Assembly: GCF_020177265.1 (NCBI RefSeq)
Contig: NZ_JAIVMC010000006.1
Coordinates: 1-64,000, forward strand
Direction: 5' to 3'
DNA from: Pseudooceanicola marinus
GTDB lineage: Bacteria > Pseudomonadota > Alphaproteobacteria > Rhodobacterales > Rhodobacteraceae
DNA: 64,000 bases
A program made the translations under genes and the position numbers. Each line of letters opens with the position of its first letter. Positions within the stretch are counted from its first letter, which is position 1. The notes under the pieces were generated by a model, which saw only the letters and a list, made by a program, of their open reading frames with translations, did not search any database and was not told where the DNA came from. Below, one piece after another: positions 1 through 12,585 of the stretch.

Positions 1-1
1 C

Positions 2-547
2 TACGCCGGCAACGCCGTGCAGACGGTCAAGTCGCTGGATCCGAAGAAGGTGATCACCTTCCGCACCTCGACCTTCGACGCCGCCGGTGACGGCGGATCC
101 GCCGCGGTCGAGGCCACCGAGACGGCCGACGATCCGGCCCTGTCGTCCTGGGTCGAGGACAAGCTGGCCGAAAGCGACCGCCCCGAGCTGACCTCGGCCG
201 GCATCGTCGTCTCGGGTGGCCGTGGCGTCGGTTCGGAAGAGAACTTCGAGCTGATCGAGAAGCTGGCCGACAAGCTGGGCGCCGCCGTGGGCGCGTCGCG
301 CGCGGCCGTCGACTCGGGCTTTGCGCCGAACGACTGGCAGGTCGGCCAGACCGGCAAGGTCGTGGCGCCCGAGCTTTACGTGGCCGTCGGCATCTCCGGG
401 GCGATCCAGCACCTTGCGGGGATGAAGGACTCGAAGGTCATCGTGGCGATCAACAAGGACGAAGAGGCGCCGATCTTCCAGGTCGCCGACTACGGCCTGG
501 TCGCCGACCTCTTCGACGCCGTCCCCGAGCTTCTGGAAAAGCTCTGA
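2..547 (+). CDS. etfA: Electron transfer flavoprotein alpha subunit (C-terminal part, 5' truncated)
   Basis: ETF alpha binds FAD and, with ETF beta, carries electrons from acyl-CoA and other dehydrogenases to ETF:ubiquinone oxidoreductase. The frame is open from the first complete codon, so the start lies outside the window; about 181 residues of a roughly 310-residue protein are present. The C-terminal FAD-binding signature is clear: SGGRGVGS, then [22 protein letters not shown], then [15 protein letters not shown] and [12 protein letters not shown]. etfB would be expected just upstream. A strong hairpin terminator follows the stop. A partner ETF-QO lies at 43.7 kb and an acyl-CoA dehydrogenase at 53 kb in this window. 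Confidence 0.97.
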   Translation, partial: YAGNAVQTVKSLDPKKVITFRTSTFDAAGDGGSAAVEATETADDPALSSWVEDKLAESDRPELTSAGIVVSGGRGVGSEENFELIEKLADKLGAAVGASRAAVDSGFAPNDWQVGQTGKVVAPELYVAVGISGAIQHLAGMKDSKVIVAINKDEEAPIFQVADYGLVADLFDAVPELLEKL

Positions 548-585
548 GCGACGGGCGGGGCTCTCTCCCGCCGCGCAACATCGGA

Positions 586-610
586 AAGGCCCGCCTCGGC
601 GGGCCTTTTT
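586..610 (+). terminator. Rho-independent terminator of etfA
   Basis: Perfect 10-bp stem (AAGGCCCGCC / GGCGGGCCTT) with a 2-nt loop, running into five T residues, 39 nt after the etfA stop. Confidence 0.9.
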
Positions 611-746
611 CGTGGGCGCCCGGATGTGGGGCCCGGTGCTGCTGCCCTCCCCTAAAAGCTGCGCGCGGGACGGGCGGAGCGCCGGGGGCGCGCAGAGCCC
701 CCCGCCGCCGAGGCGCCTCGATGGCGCCGAGGGGGCCCCGCCGATG

Positions 747-1376
747 CTAGCGCATGTCCCAGACCAGGGGCACGCCGGAGGCTTTCGACATGGCGCGGGT
801 GTAGGCCTCCACTTCCGCGGGGAACTCCAGCCCGTCGACGATGGTCAGCGAGCGCAGCACCGGGAAGATGTGGATGTCGTCGCTGGAGGGATGCGCGGCA
901 TCCGGCAGGACCGAGACCAGGTCGCGCAGGCCGTCCGTCATGTCGGCGATGTATTCATCCGTCCGGGCGCGCAGTTGGTCGAAATCACCGAGGGAGGCGG
1001 TCTTCTTCGCGGTGAAATAGGCCCGGGCGCTTTCGGTGGCGAACTCGGGGAAGACCGGATCGGGGGCGCAGGGGATCACCAGGGTGCTGACCCGCTCGGC
1101 CCAGTTGCGCATCCAGGTCAGCAACTCGTCCTGCGGCGGGGCGTCGAACATCCGCTCGCCCGAGAGCCCGTCCAGCTTCGCCACGATGTCGAGGCTTTCG
1201 GCCATGTGGCCGTCGGCATCCTCCAGGATCGGCACCATCTTCGCGCCGATCATCCCGATCGGCGTCTCTTCGTCGTCATTGGCCAGGTAGACCTCCTCGG
1301 CGGAGATGGATTTCAGACCCAGCGGCATGCGCACACGGGTGCAGAAGGGGCAATGGTCGTAGAGGTAGAGTTTCAT
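747..1376 (-). CDS. grxB: Glutaredoxin 2 (GrxB family)
   Basis: A 209-residue protein matching the length of E. coli Grx2 (215). It begins with the Grx2-type N-terminus MKLYLYDHCPFC, so the active site is CPFC (C9, C12; E. coli has CPYC). VPILEDADGHMAESLDIV is the cis-Pro and glutathione-binding segment. The C-terminal half is the all-helical GST-like domain typical of Grx2. It would reduce protein disulfides or glutathione mixed disulfides in the cytoplasm. The ATG at 1376 is chosen because the fold begins there; longer frames upstream have no family match. It lies downstream of aspS on the same strand, across 215 nt that include a terminator, so it is probably transcribed separately. Confidence 0.92.
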   Translation of the reverse strand: MKLYLYDHCPFCTRVRMPLGLKSISAEEVYLANDDEETPIGMIGAKMVPILEDADGHMAESLDIVAKLDGLSGERMFDAPPQDELLTWMRNWAERVSTLVIPCAPDPVFPEFATESARAYFTAKKTASLGDFDQLRARTDEYIADMTDGLRDLVSVLPDAAHPSSDDIHIFPVLRSLTIVDGLEFPAEVEAYTRAMSKASGVPLVWDMR

Positions 1377-1518
1377 CGGGGAGATCGTCCTTTGTCTTGG
1401 CCCTCCCCGATGTAGCACGGGGCGCTGCGCCGGACAGGGCGTGCCGCCTGCCCGGGCGCACAGAGAGCGCCGGCCCCTTGCCTTTGCCCGAAGAATGCGC
1501 GGGTTGGCGCCTGAACGC

Positions 1519-1555
1519 AAAACACCCGGACCTGTCGGCCTGCCGGCCCGGGTGT
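1519..1555 (-). terminator. Terminator downstream of aspS
   Basis: On the minus strand, arms ACACCCGG / CCGGGTGT enclose 18 nt that can extend the stem further, followed by TTTT. It sits 37 nt beyond the aspS stop. Confidence 0.7.
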
Positions 1556-1591
1556 CGGATCTTTCGCGGTGTGCGCCCGAAGGCGCCCGTA

Positions 1592-3373
1592 TCACTCCTG
1601 CGGGATGACCCGCAGGTTCAGTTCCATCAGCTGTTCGGCCGTCGGCTCGGAGGGGGCGTCCATCATCAGGTCCTCGGCGCGCTGGTTCATCGGGAAGAGG
1701 ATGACCTCGCGGATATTGCTTTCCTCGGCCAGCAGCATGACGATCCGGTCGATGCCCGCCGCGCAGCCACCGTGCGGCGGCGCGCCGTACTGGAAGGCGT
1801 TGACCATGCCGCCGAAGCGTTTCAGCACTTCTTCCTTCGGGTAGCCCGCGATCTCGAAGGCCTTGAACATGATCTCCGGCTTGTGGTTCCGGATCGCGCC
1901 CGAGACCAGCTCGTAGCCGTTGCAGGCCAGGTCGTACTGGTAGCCGCGCACGTCCAGCGGGTCGCCCTCCAGCGCCTCCATGCCGCCCTGGGGCATGGAG
2001 AAGGGGTTGTGCTCGAAGTCGAGCTTGCCGGTTTCCTCGTCCTTCTCGTAGATCGGGAAATCGACGATCCAGGCGAAGGCAAAACGGTTCTGGTCGGTCA
2101 GGCCCAGTTCTTCGCCGATGACGTTACGGGCGCGGCCCGCGACGGCCTCGAAGGACTTCGGCTTGCCACCCAGGAAGAAGGCCGCGTCGCCGACGCCCAG
2201 GCCCAGTTGCTGGCGGATCGCCTCGGTCCGCTCGGGGCCGATGTTCTTGGCCAGGGGGCCGGCCGCTTCCATCTCGCCGTCCTTGTCGCGCCAGAAGATG
2301 TAGCCCATGCCGGGCAGACCTTCCTTCTGCGCGAAGGCGTTCATCCGGTCGCAGAACTTGCGCGAGCCACCCGTGGGCGCGGGGATGGCGCGGATCTCGG
2401 TGCCCTCCTGCTCCAGCAGCTTGGCGAAGATCGCGAAGCCGGAGCCGGCGAAATGCTCGGACACGACCTGCATCTCGATCGGGTTGCGCAGATCGGGCTT
2501 GTCGGAGCCGTATTTCAGCGCCGCATCCTTGTAGGAGATCTGCGGCCAGGTCGCCGGGTCATCCACGGTCTTGTCGCCGCCGAACTCCTCGAAGATCCCC
2601 GCCAGAACGGGGCTGATCGTGTCGAAGACGTCCTGCTGGGTGACGAAGGACATCTCCATGTCCAGCTGGTAGAAGTCGGTGGGCGAGCGGTCGGCGCGCG
2701 GGTCCTCGTCGCGGAAGCAGGGCGCGATCTGGAAATACTTGTCGAAGCCCGACACCATCAGCAGCTGCTTGAACTGCTGCGGGGCCTGGGGCAGCGCGTA
2801 GAACTTGCCCGGATGCAGACGCGAGGGCACCAGGAAGTCGCGCGCGCCTTCGGGGCTGGACGCGGTGATGATCGGCGTCTGGAATTCCTTGAACTTCAGG
2901 TCCCACATGCGGCGACGGATCGAGCTGACCACGTCGGAGCGCAGCACCATGTTCTTCTGCATCTGCTCGCGGCGCAGATCCAGGTAGCGATAGCGCAGGC
3001 GGGTTTCCTCGGGGTATTCCTGATCGCCGAAGACCATCAGCGGCAGTTCTTTCGAGGCGCCCAGCACCTCGATGTCGCGCACGAAGACCTCGATCTCACC
3101 GGTCGGCAGCTTCGGATTCACCAGCTCGGGGTCGCGGGCCTTCACCTCGCCGTCAATGCGGATGCACCATTCGGACCGGACCTTCTCGACCTCGGCGAAG
3201 GCCGCGCTGTCGGGGTCGCACAGGACCTGGGTGGTGCCGTAGTGGTCGCGCAGGTCGATGAAGAGGATCCCGCCGTGATCTCGCACCCGGTGCACCCAGC
3301 CGGACAGGCGAACGGTGTCGCCCACGTTGGCCTTGGTCAGGTCGGCGCAGGTGTGGCTGCGATAGGAATGCAT
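1592..3373 (-). CDS. aspS: Aspartyl-tRNA synthetase (class II)
   Basis: Charges tRNA-Asp in the cytoplasm. The 593 residues match the bacterial AspRS length (E. coli 590). Domain order is the N-terminal OB-fold anticodon-binding domain ([20 protein letters not shown] near residues 16-35), the class II core with motif 2 ([19 protein letters not shown]), the bacterial GAD insertion domain, and motif 3 ([13 protein letters not shown]) near the C-terminus. The start at 3373 has AGAGGA six nt upstream and gives the usual [12 protein letters not shown] opening. Many alphaproteobacteria use a non-discriminating AspRS with GatCAB; the sequence alone does not tell me whether this one is discriminating. 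Confidence 0.98.
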   Translation of the reverse strand: MHSYRSHTCADLTKANVGDTVRLSGWVHRVRDHGGILFIDLRDHYGTTQVLCDPDSAAFAEVEKVRSEWCIRIDGEVKARDPELVNPKLPTGEIEVFVRDIEVLGASKELPLMVFGDQEYPEETRLRYRYLDLRREQMQKNMVLRSDVVSSIRRRMWDLKFKEFQTPIITASSPEGARDFLVPSRLHPGKFYALPQAPQQFKQLLMVSGFDKYFQIAPCFRDEDPRADRSPTDFYQLDMEMSFVTQQDVFDTISPVLAGIFEEFGGDKTVDDPATWPQISYKDAALKYGSDKPDLRNPIEMQVVSEHFAGSGFAIFAKLLEQEGTEIRAIPAPTGGSRKFCDRMNAFAQKEGLPGMGYIFWRDKDGEMEAAGPLAKNIGPERTEAIRQQLGLGVGDAAFFLGGKPKSFEAVAGRARNVIGEELGLTDQNRFAFAWIVDFPIYEKDEETGKLDFEHNPFSMPQGGMEALEGDPLDVRGYQYDLACNGYELVSGAIRNHKPEIMFKAFEIAGYPKEEVLKRFGGMVNAFQYGAPPHGGCAAGIDRIVMLLAEESNIREVILFPMNQRAEDLMMDAPSEPTAEQLMELNLRVIPQE

Positions 3374-3967
3374 CTCGTGTCCTCTTCGTCTCTCGGGCTG
3401 GATGGGGCGCGGCATGCCCCGCATCTTGGGCCAGCGCCGGTTCACACGGAAGCGCGCGGAAAGTCAAGTCGGACAGGCGTGCAAAGGCGCCCCGCGCCCC
3501 TGATGACAGGCTCATTGCGGGCCATGTGACCTCAGTCTTCGAGCGACCGTGCCGGACCGCCCAAGCAGGTCGTGCGGGACGGATCTGCCGGGCTCGTCGC
3601 GCCCCGGCGCGCCGCAAGATCGGCCGCTGGAGGACCCGGCCTGTCGCCGCAGGCAGAGCGTCGGGGGTGCTGCGGATTTCGGGCCAACACCCTGCCCTGG
3701 CCGGGTTTTCGCCCTCGCGGGCGATAGCTCTGCGCAGGAATGCAGCAACCCCGCGCCCAGCCCAATCGTTTGTGCAGTCATACACAATTCATCCGCATTC
3801 ATGACATTTACATCTATTGTGAATTCCTGCCAATGTTCAGGGGTAAGCGAACGGTCCGGGCCCTGGCCCCGATTGCAGTTTCCTGAGCGCGTCCCGCACT
3901 CTGGCTGTCGTGACCCAATCCTTTGTGACCGCCGCGCTGATTGGACCCTTCCGAGGGAGAGAAAGAC
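3374..3967. other. Intergenic region between aspS and cfa (divergent promoters)
   Basis: 594 nt between two divergent genes. Short frames exist on both strands, but none has a ribosome site or recognisable protein. About 3770-3830 is markedly more A+T-rich than its surroundings and is the most likely promoter zone; I could not fix a convincing -35/-10 pair. No RNA gene or repeat was recognised. Confidence 0.5.
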
Positions 3968-5251
3968 ATGTGGGAAAATCTACTCAAGGCATACCTCGCC
4001 CGGGCGATCCGAAAGGGTCGCCTGACCGTGACCTTTGCCGACGGCACGACGGAAAGCTACGGCACCGGCGTCGACGGGCCCGAGGTGGCCGTCAAGATCA
4101 ACGACCCAGCCCTGGCGCGCAAGATGATCTCGGACATCGAGCTGGGCTTCAGCGAGGCCTACATGGACGGCCGGCTGGAGATCGAGAACGAGGACATCTA
4201 TGGCATCGTCGTGCTGGCCATGCTGAACCTGCGCAGCGAAGGCGCCCATCGGGGCACCGTTCACAAGCTGGTGGCAGGCAGCCGCAAGCTGCTGCGCCGG
4301 ATGGCGCAGTTCAACCCGGTCGGCAAGGCGCAGGAAAACGTGGCGCACCACTATGACCTGTCGGGCGAGCTCTACGACCTGTTCCTCGACGAGGACCGTC
4401 AGTATTCCTGCGGCTACTGGCCCCGCCTGGACATGACGCTGGAAGAGGCCCAGGAGGCCAAGAAACAGCACATCGCCGGCAAGCTGCTACTGAAGCCGGG
4501 GATGCGGGTTCTGGACATCGGCTGTGGCTGGGGCGGCATGGCGCTGACCCTGGCGAAGGATTATGGCGTGCAGGTCGTCGGCGTGACCCTGTCGAAGGAA
4601 CAGCACGGCATCGCGGTAAAGCGCGCCAAGGACGCCGGCCTGGAAGGTCAGGTCGAATTCCGCCTGCAGGATTACCGCCATGTGGAAGAGACCTTCGACC
4701 GGATCGTCTCGGTCGGCATGTTCGAACACGTCGGCGTGCCGCATTACCGCGAGTATTTCCGCCATGTGAAGAAGCTGCTGGCGCCGGACGGCGTGGCCCT
4801 GATCCACACCATCGGCCGGTCCGACCCGCCAGGCACCACTGCGGCCTTCATCACCAAGTACATCTTCCCCGGTGGCTACGTCCCCGCCCTGTCCGAGGCC
4901 AGCGCGGCCATCGAGAAGGAACGCCTGGTGACCACCGATGTCGAGGTGTGGCGTCTGCACTACGCCGAGACGCTGAAGCACTGGTATGACCGGTTCATGG
5001 AAAACGTCGACAAGGCCGAGGCCCTGTATGATGCGCAGTTCGTGCGCATGTGGCGCCTCTACCTGATCGCCTGCGAGATGACCTTCCGCATGAACGACCA
5101 GGTGGTGTTCCAGTTCCAGCTGGCCCGCGACCAGGAAGCCGTGCCGCTGACGCGCGACTACCTCTACACCCCCGACCGTCCCGACGTGTTGAAGGCCCCG
5201 CTGGAAGAGACCGGTCGGAGCGACAGCGCCCCGGTGCGCGCGGCCGAATGA
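3968..5251 (+). CDS. cfa: Cyclopropane-fatty-acyl-phospholipid synthase
   Basis: SAM-dependent methylene transfer to cis double bonds of membrane phospholipid acyl chains, acting at the inner face of the membrane. The 427-residue protein has the N-terminal lipid-binding domain (about residues 1-110), the signature YDLSGELYDLFLDEDRQYSCGYW (about 129-151), SAM motif I VLDIGCGWGG (181-190), and the family block EHVGVPHYREYF. The C-terminal Rossmann domain is full length. The ATG at 3968 has GGGAGAG about 7 nt upstream; a start nine codons earlier is possible but lacks a ribosome site. It is monocistronic: aspS diverges from it and carB has its own promoter. Confidence 0.96.
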   Translation: MWENLLKAYLARAIRKGRLTVTFADGTTESYGTGVDGPEVAVKINDPALARKMISDIELGFSEAYMDGRLEIENEDIYGIVVLAMLNLRSEGAHRGTVHKLVAGSRKLLRRMAQFNPVGKAQENVAHHYDLSGELYDLFLDEDRQYSCGYWPRLDMTLEEAQEAKKQHIAGKLLLKPGMRVLDIGCGWGGMALTLAKDYGVQVVGVTLSKEQHGIAVKRAKDAGLEGQVEFRLQDYRHVEETFDRIVSVGMFEHVGVPHYREYFRHVKKLLAPDGVALIHTIGRSDPPGTTAAFITKYIFPGGYVPALSEASAAIEKERLVTTDVEVWRLHYAETLKHWYDRFMENVDKAEALYDAQFVRMWRLYLIACEMTFRMNDQVVFQFQLARDQEAVPLTRDYLYTPDRPDVLKAPLEETGRSDSAPVRAAE

Positions 5252-5433
5252 TCCCGCGCGTTCCGGGCACGGCCCGGGACGCCTCCCTCGCGCCTGGCGC
5301 GCTCCACACTCCCCCCTGCCCCGTTGCGCCATAGCGGACGCAGACCGCCCCTGCCGCCGCGCGTCGGGCGTCCCGTCGGGCCTGCCCGCGTCGGCCCGCT
5401 ATTCCCCGCGGTCAACAGGATGGCGATGAGGGG

Positions 5434-5461
5434 TTGAACCCCAACGCGCGCTGACTATAAC
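5434..5461 (+). promoter_or_regulatory. Candidate sigma-70 promoter of carB
   Basis: TTGAAC (5434-5439) and TATAAC (5456-5461) separated by 16 nt, about 60 nt before the carB start. Both hexamers are close to consensus and stand out in GC-rich surroundings. Confidence 0.65.
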
Positions 5462-5521
5462 GCAGACAATTTTGCGCGGGGCTGTTTGCCCTTCCCTGTC
5501 CGCTGTCACGAGGTCCCTCCC

Positions 5522-8808
<3,287 letters not shown>

Positions 8809-8812
<4 letters not shown>

Positions 8813-8898
8813 CCCGCGTGCTGGCCCGCCTCGCGGCAGGCGCGGCGCTTCTGGCCCTTGCGGCCTGCGGCGGTGTGCCCCTGGTGCCGCTGATCTGA
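8809..8898 (+). CDS. Micro-lipoprotein (29 residues) overlapping the carB stop
   Basis: The start codon overlaps the carB stop (ATGA), as in translationally coupled genes. The frame encodes 29 residues: two Arg in the n-region, a hydrophobic Ala/Leu stretch, and a good lipobox LALAAC with the lipidated Cys at residue 20. Only nine residues follow (GGVPLVPLI). If made, the mature product would be a ten-residue lipopeptide anchored in the envelope. A strong terminator follows 31 nt after its stop, so the frame is inside the carB transcript. It is vaguely like very small envelope lipoproteins with a CG-x-PL core such as LptM, but far shorter; I do not assign a function. No independent ribosome site is evident. 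Confidence 0.55.
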
Positions 8899-8929
8899 CG
8901 CGACAGGCATCACAGCCCCTCATGAACAG

Positions 8930-8958
8930 CCCCCGCCGAGCGATCGGCGGGGGTTTTT
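8930..8958 (+). terminator. Terminator of the carB unit
   Basis: Perfect 10-bp stem CCCCCGCCGA / TCGGCGGGGG with loop GCGA, then five T residues. Confidence 0.93.
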
Positions 8959-9107
8959 CGTGGCCCCTCACGCGGTCTGTCCCGCCCGCTCGCCTCCCTC
9001 ATCTGCGCGCCTTTCCGCGCGGGTGCAGGGGCGGCTGCAGACGGCACGGAACATCTGCGCGCATCAGGTCGTTGGTTCGGCAACTCCAGACGCAAGGGAG
9101 ACATCCT

Positions 9108-9587
9108 ATGAAAGACCTTCACAGCGAAACCGCAGAGAAATTCTTCGACCGCATGGGCGACGTGACCGCCGGCATGCTGATGACCGGCGACGACCATCAC
9201 ATTCCCATGAGCCACTACGCCGACGCCGAGGAAGGCGTGATCTGGTTCATCACCGCCAAGGGCACTGCCGCCGACCAGGCCGGGATCGAGAAGCGGAACG
9301 TGAACTACCTGATCGCGGAAAGCGGTGCCAAGCTTTACGCCGATGTGCGCGGCACGCTGCATGAGGTGAACAAGCCCGGCAAGCTGGACGAGCTGTGGAG
9401 CCGCGCGGCGGGTGCCTGGTTCGAGGAGGGCCGCGACGACCCCGACGTGCGCCTGCTGTGCCTGCGCCCCTCCCATGCCGAGGTCTGGATGACCGACGGC
9501 GGGGCGAAGTTCGTCTACGAGATCGCCCGTGCCCACACCAGCGGCAAGACCCCCGACCTGGGCGAGCATGAGGTCATCACCTTCTGA
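9108..9587 (+). CDS. Pyridoxamine 5'-phosphate oxidase-family protein (general stress protein 26 type)
   Basis: A 159-residue single-domain FMN-binding split-barrel protein of the general stress protein 26 group. Visible landmarks are MLMTGDDHHIPMSHYADAE (first strands), GVIWFITAKGTAADQ (the strand and turn that hold the flavin phosphate in this family), and a C-terminal region with VRLLCLRPSHAEVWM. These proteins are cytoplasmic and bind FMN, FAD or F420-like cofactors; the substrate is usually unknown. The start at 9108 has AGGGAG upstream and gives the family-typical length. It lies between two terminators, so it is probably a single-gene unit. Family confidence is high; function is open. 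Confidence 0.85.
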   Translation: MKDLHSETAEKFFDRMGDVTAGMLMTGDDHHIPMSHYADAEEGVIWFITAKGTAADQAGIEKRNVNYLIAESGAKLYADVRGTLHEVNKPGKLDELWSRAAGAWFEEGRDDPDVRLLCLRPSHAEVWMTDGGAKFVYEIARAHTSGKTPDLGEHEVITF

Positions 9588-9617
9588 TCCGATCGCCGCG
9601 AAGCGAAGCAGCATGGC

Positions 9618-9637
9618 GGGCGCCCCTTGGGGCGCCC
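9618..9637 (+). terminator. Hairpin after the PPOX-family gene
   Basis: GGGCGCCCC / GGGGCGCCC perfect 9-bp stem 30 nt past the stop. The T tract is poor (GTCGTGTTT), so termination strength is uncertain. Confidence 0.55.
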
Positions 9638-9724
9638 GTCGTGTTTCGCCCCTCCGTGCAGGCAGGCCGCAGCGGGGCGGTTTACCACCTTGCCCCCCGG
9701 CCCGCGCCCGGCCTATCTAGCGCC

Positions 9725-10312
9725 ATGGCCAAGCTCTATTTCCACTACTCCACCATGAACGCGGGCAAGTCGACGATCCTGCTGCAAGCCTCGCACAACT
9801 ACCGCGAACGCGGCATGGACACCTACCTGCTGACGGCGCAGTTCGACAATCGCGCCGGCGAAGGCCGTATCGGGTCGCGCATCGGCATCGGGGACGAGGC
9901 CGACACCTTCGCCGAAGGGGATGACCTCTTTGCCCGGATCGAGGCACGTCGCGCCGCCGCGCCCTTCGCCTGCGTCTTCATCGACGAGGCACAGTTCCTG
10001 ACCCGCGCCCAGGTCTGGCAGCTGGCCCGGGTGGTGGATGACCTGCGAATACCGGTGATGTGCTACGGCCTGCGCGTCGATTTCCGCGGCGAGCTGTTCC
10101 CCGGCTCCGCCGCCTTGCTGGCCCTGGCCGACGAGATGCGCGAGGTGCGCACCATCTGCCATTGCGGCAAGAAGGCCACCATGGTGGTGCGGCGCGGGGC
10201 CGACGGCACGGCGCTGCACGAGGGCGCCCAGATCCAGATCGGCGGGAATGAAACCTATGTCTCGCTCTGCCGCCGCCACTGGCGCGAGGAGATGGGCGAA
10301 GCCGCGCCCTGA
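9725..10312 (+). CDS. tdk: Thymidine kinase (type II)
   Basis: Salvage phosphorylation of thymidine to dTMP with ATP. The 195 residues match the bacterial TK1-like family. The P-loop is unusually close to the N-terminus, as is normal for this family (STMNAGKST, about residues 9-17). The catalytic base is E88 in FIDEAQF. A structural zinc site is formed by C145 and C147 (ICHCGKKAT) with C182 and H185 (LCRRHW). The lasso loop precedes GNETYVSLC. The ATG at 9725 is the first in frame that leaves the P-loop at its usual distance. No strong ribosome site is visible. Confidence 0.96.
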   Translation: MAKLYFHYSTMNAGKSTILLQASHNYRERGMDTYLLTAQFDNRAGEGRIGSRIGIGDEADTFAEGDDLFARIEARRAAAPFACVFIDEAQFLTRAQVWQLARVVDDLRIPVMCYGLRVDFRGELFPGSAALLALADEMREVRTICHCGKKATMVVRRGADGTALHEGAQIQIGGNETYVSLCRRHWREEMGEAAP

Positions 10313-10413
10313 GGGACGCCCCGCCTGCCCCATGGGGACCTCGACCGCGGTTGACCCGGGCCGGCGGAGGTGCTTTCTCGACCTCAGGCTTTTCGACAGA
10401 AGGCAGGCTGCCC

Positions 10414-11475
10414 GTGCTCCGATCCGTCCTCCTGCTGGTCCTGGCGGGTCTGCTGCTGAGCGGCTGTTCGGCCCGGCCGGACCCCGCCGTGCTGATCCCC
10501 CATCCCGAGGTCGCCGGGGCCGCCGATCCCGATCGCGTGATCCGCGTCTACGCGGCCAGCAACCGCGCCGCCGTCAACGGCTATGAGAACCTGCCGGCCT
10601 TCGCCACCACCTACCGCTACTACGACATCGCCGTACCGGACGAGGCGCCGGGGGCCCAGATCGCCTACCCCGAGGGCGACAGGCCGGATCCCGCCCGCAG
10701 CTATGTGGTGCTGGACAGCGGCGTGCTGACCCGTCCCGCCTTCCTCGCCGCCACCCGGGGCGCCGGCACGGGCCCGGAGGGAGAGGCCGGGCTTTACATC
10801 CACGGTTACAACACCCGCTTCCAGGAGGCGCTGTTTCGCCTGGCGCAGATCGCGGTGGAGGCCGACGCGGGCGTGGCGCCGGTGCTCTTCTCCTGGCCCT
10901 CGACCAGCCGACCGCTGGAATACGAGGCCGACCGCCAGGCGGCGCTGTTCTCCCGGCAGGAGCTGGCCGACCTGATCACCGACCTGACCGCCGGCAACCG
11001 GCGGCTGATGGTCTTCGGGCATTCCATGGGGGCCTTCCTGACGATGGAAAGCCTGCGCACGCTGAAACTGACGGGCCAGGAGGCCGTGCTGGCGCGGCTC
11101 GACGTGGTGCTGGCGGCGCCTGACATCGATGTCTTCACCTTCATCCGGCTGATGCAGGAGGTGGGGCCGCTGTCCGCCCCCATGGTGGTCCTGTCGTCCC
11201 CCGACGACCGGGCCCTGGCCCTGTCCTCGCGCCTTGCGGGGGGCCGCCCGCGCCTCGGTGCCCTGCCCGCCAACTCGCCGCTGGTGGCCGAAGCCGCACG
11301 GCGCGCCAATATCCAGATCATCGACATATCGGAGCTGGAAGCAGACCCGATGCGCCACCTGCGCTACATCCGCATGGCGGAGCTTTACACACGCCAGCTG
11401 GAGGCCCCGCCGGAACTGCGCCTGCCCGGTGCCTTCATCTTCGATGCGCTGTCGCGCTCTCTGGTGGCCCCTTAA
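10414..11475 (+). CDS. Lipoprotein alpha/beta hydrolase (DUF900-type)
   Basis: A 353-residue envelope protein. From the GTG at 10414 it starts with a lipoprotein signal peptide (LLLVLAGLLLSGC, lipidated Cys at residue 18), and AAGGCAGG lies upstream of that codon. The body is an alpha/beta-hydrolase fold of the DUF900 group: IHGYNTRFQEALFRLAQ (oxyanion region), VLFSWPSTSRPLEYEADR, nucleophile elbow FGHSMGAFL (catalytic Ser), and a candidate acid in APDIDVFTF. A catalytic His is not obvious by eye. Substrate unknown. It is separated from tdk by about 100 nt on the same strand. Confidence 0.85.
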   Translation: MLRSVLLLVLAGLLLSGCSARPDPAVLIPHPEVAGAADPDRVIRVYAASNRAAVNGYENLPAFATTYRYYDIAVPDEAPGAQIAYPEGDRPDPARSYVVLDSGVLTRPAFLAATRGAGTGPEGEAGLYIHGYNTRFQEALFRLAQIAVEADAGVAPVLFSWPSTSRPLEYEADRQAALFSRQELADLITDLTAGNRRLMVFGHSMGAFLTMESLRTLKLTGQEAVLARLDVVLAAPDIDVFTFIRLMQEVGPLSAPMVVLSSPDDRALALSSRLAGGRPRLGALPANSPLVAEAARRANIQIIDISELEADPMRHLRYIRMAELYTRQLEAPPELRLPGAFIFDALSRSLVAP

Positions 11476-11529
11476 ACGCAGCCGGACGAGCCAGACGCCC
11501 CCTCCACGGTCGGAGCCGGCCACTGACGG

Positions 11530-11584
11530 GGTCTGGGGGGCGCTGCCCCCGTCCGCCTGCGGCGGCCTCCCCCGGAGTATTTCC
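11530..11584 (+). repeat. Short intergenic palindromic repeat, copy 1
   Basis: The unit runs GGGGGGCGCTGCCCCC, then a GC-rich inverted repeat (CCGCC-TGC-GGCGG), then CTCCCCCGGAGTATTT. The same order of parts occurs, reversed, at 22666-22704 and, more degenerate, at 14622-14673. From general familiarity with these genomes, elements ending CCCCCGGAGTATTT are common between genes in Rhodobacteraceae. Confidence 0.75.
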
Positions 11585-11625
11585 GGCCTGCGTATGGGAA
11601 AATGGGGCCGCGCCCGGAGGGAAGG

Positions 11626-12585
11626 TCAGTTCACCCGGTTCGGGCAGTCCTCACCGGCGAAGAAGGCGCGCAGGTTTTCCACCGCCATGGCGCCCATGTC
11701 CTCGCGCACCTCAAGACAGGCGGTGCCGAGGTGGGGCAGCAGCACGGCGTTCTCGTGGATCAGCAGCGCCTCGGGCACCTCCGGTTCGTACTCGTAGACG
11801 TCCAGACCCACGCCGCCGATCTCGCCCGCCTCCAGAGCGGCAATCAGCGCCGTCTCGTCCACGATGTCGCCGCGGGCGATGTTGATCAGCCGGGCATGGG
11901 GCTGCATCGCCTTGAAGACCGGGCGGCCTACCAGGTGATGGGTCTCGGGGCTGGCCGGGGTGGCGACCACGACGATATCGGCCCAGGCCGCCAGTTCCTC
12001 CAGCGTGTCGTAGCGGGTGGCGGGAATCTCCGTCTCCTTTTCGGAGCGGTTGAAATAGCCCACCTCCATGCCGAAGCCGTAGTGGCAACGCCGGGCGATG
12101 GCCTGGCCGATGCGGCCCATGCCGATCACGCCCAGCTTGGCGCCGGTGACATGCTGGCCCAGCATCTGGGTCGGGTGCCACCCTTCCCACTGGCCCGCGC
12201 GCACCAGCCGTTCGGCCTCGCCCGCGCGGCGCGAGGCCATCAGGATCAGGGTCATGGCCACGTCGGCGGTGGCATCCGTCACCGCGCCTGGCGTGTTGGT
12301 CACCGTCACCCCGTGAGAGCGGCAGGCTTCGGTATCAATATGATTATAGCCAACGCCGAAGTTCGCCAGGATCTTGCAGCGCGGGCGGCCGAAATCCTGC
12401 AGGACCTCCGCCGTGACCTGGTCGCCCAGGGTCACCATCATCCCGTCGTAGACCGCCAGCCCGGCGCGCAGCTCGGCGGCGGACATGGGCCGGGTGCTGT
12501 CGCGTACCTCGACGTCGAACAGCGCCGAGGCGGCCTCGATCGTGCCGGGGGGCATCGGGCGGGACAGCAGGATCCGCTTGCTCAT
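11626..12585 (-). CDS. D-isomer 2-hydroxyacid dehydrogenase (glyoxylate/hydroxypyruvate reductase type)
   Basis: A 319-residue NAD(P)-dependent dehydrogenase reducing 2-oxo acids to D-2-hydroxy acids. Visible features are the substrate loop FGVGYNHIDTEACRSHG, Rossmann motif GVIGMGRIGQAIARR, catalytic Arg in LINIARGDIVDE, the acidic residue region GLDVYEYEPEVP, and catalytic His in LLPHLGTA. The overall pattern is closest to glyoxylate/hydroxypyruvate or D-glycerate dehydrogenases, but the exact substrate cannot be read from sequence. Its ATG shares one base with the csaA stop codon, so translation is probably coupled; it is the last gene of ybjN-like > proC > csaA > this gene. Confidence 0.9.
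   Translation of the reverse strand: MSKRILLSRPMPPGTIEAASALFDVEVRDSTRPMSAAELRAGLAVYDGMMVTLGDQVTAEVLQDFGRPRCKILANFGVGYNHIDTEACRSHGVTVTNTPGAVTDATADVAMTLILMASRRAGEAERLVRAGQWEGWHPTQMLGQHVTGAKLGVIGMGRIGQAIARRCHYGFGMEVGYFNRSEKETEIPATRYDTLEELAAWADIVVVATPASPETHHLVGRPVFKAMQPHARLINIARGDIVDETALIAALEAGEIGGVGLDVYEYEPEVPEALLIHENAVLLPHLGTACLEVREDMGAMAVENLRAFFAGEDCPNRVN

Noticed and set aside
3482-3967. Possible small genes in the gap between aspS and cfa
   Set aside because: Frames of 80-160 codons on both strands overlap one another, are Arg/Pro/Ala-rich, lack ribosome sites and show no known domain.
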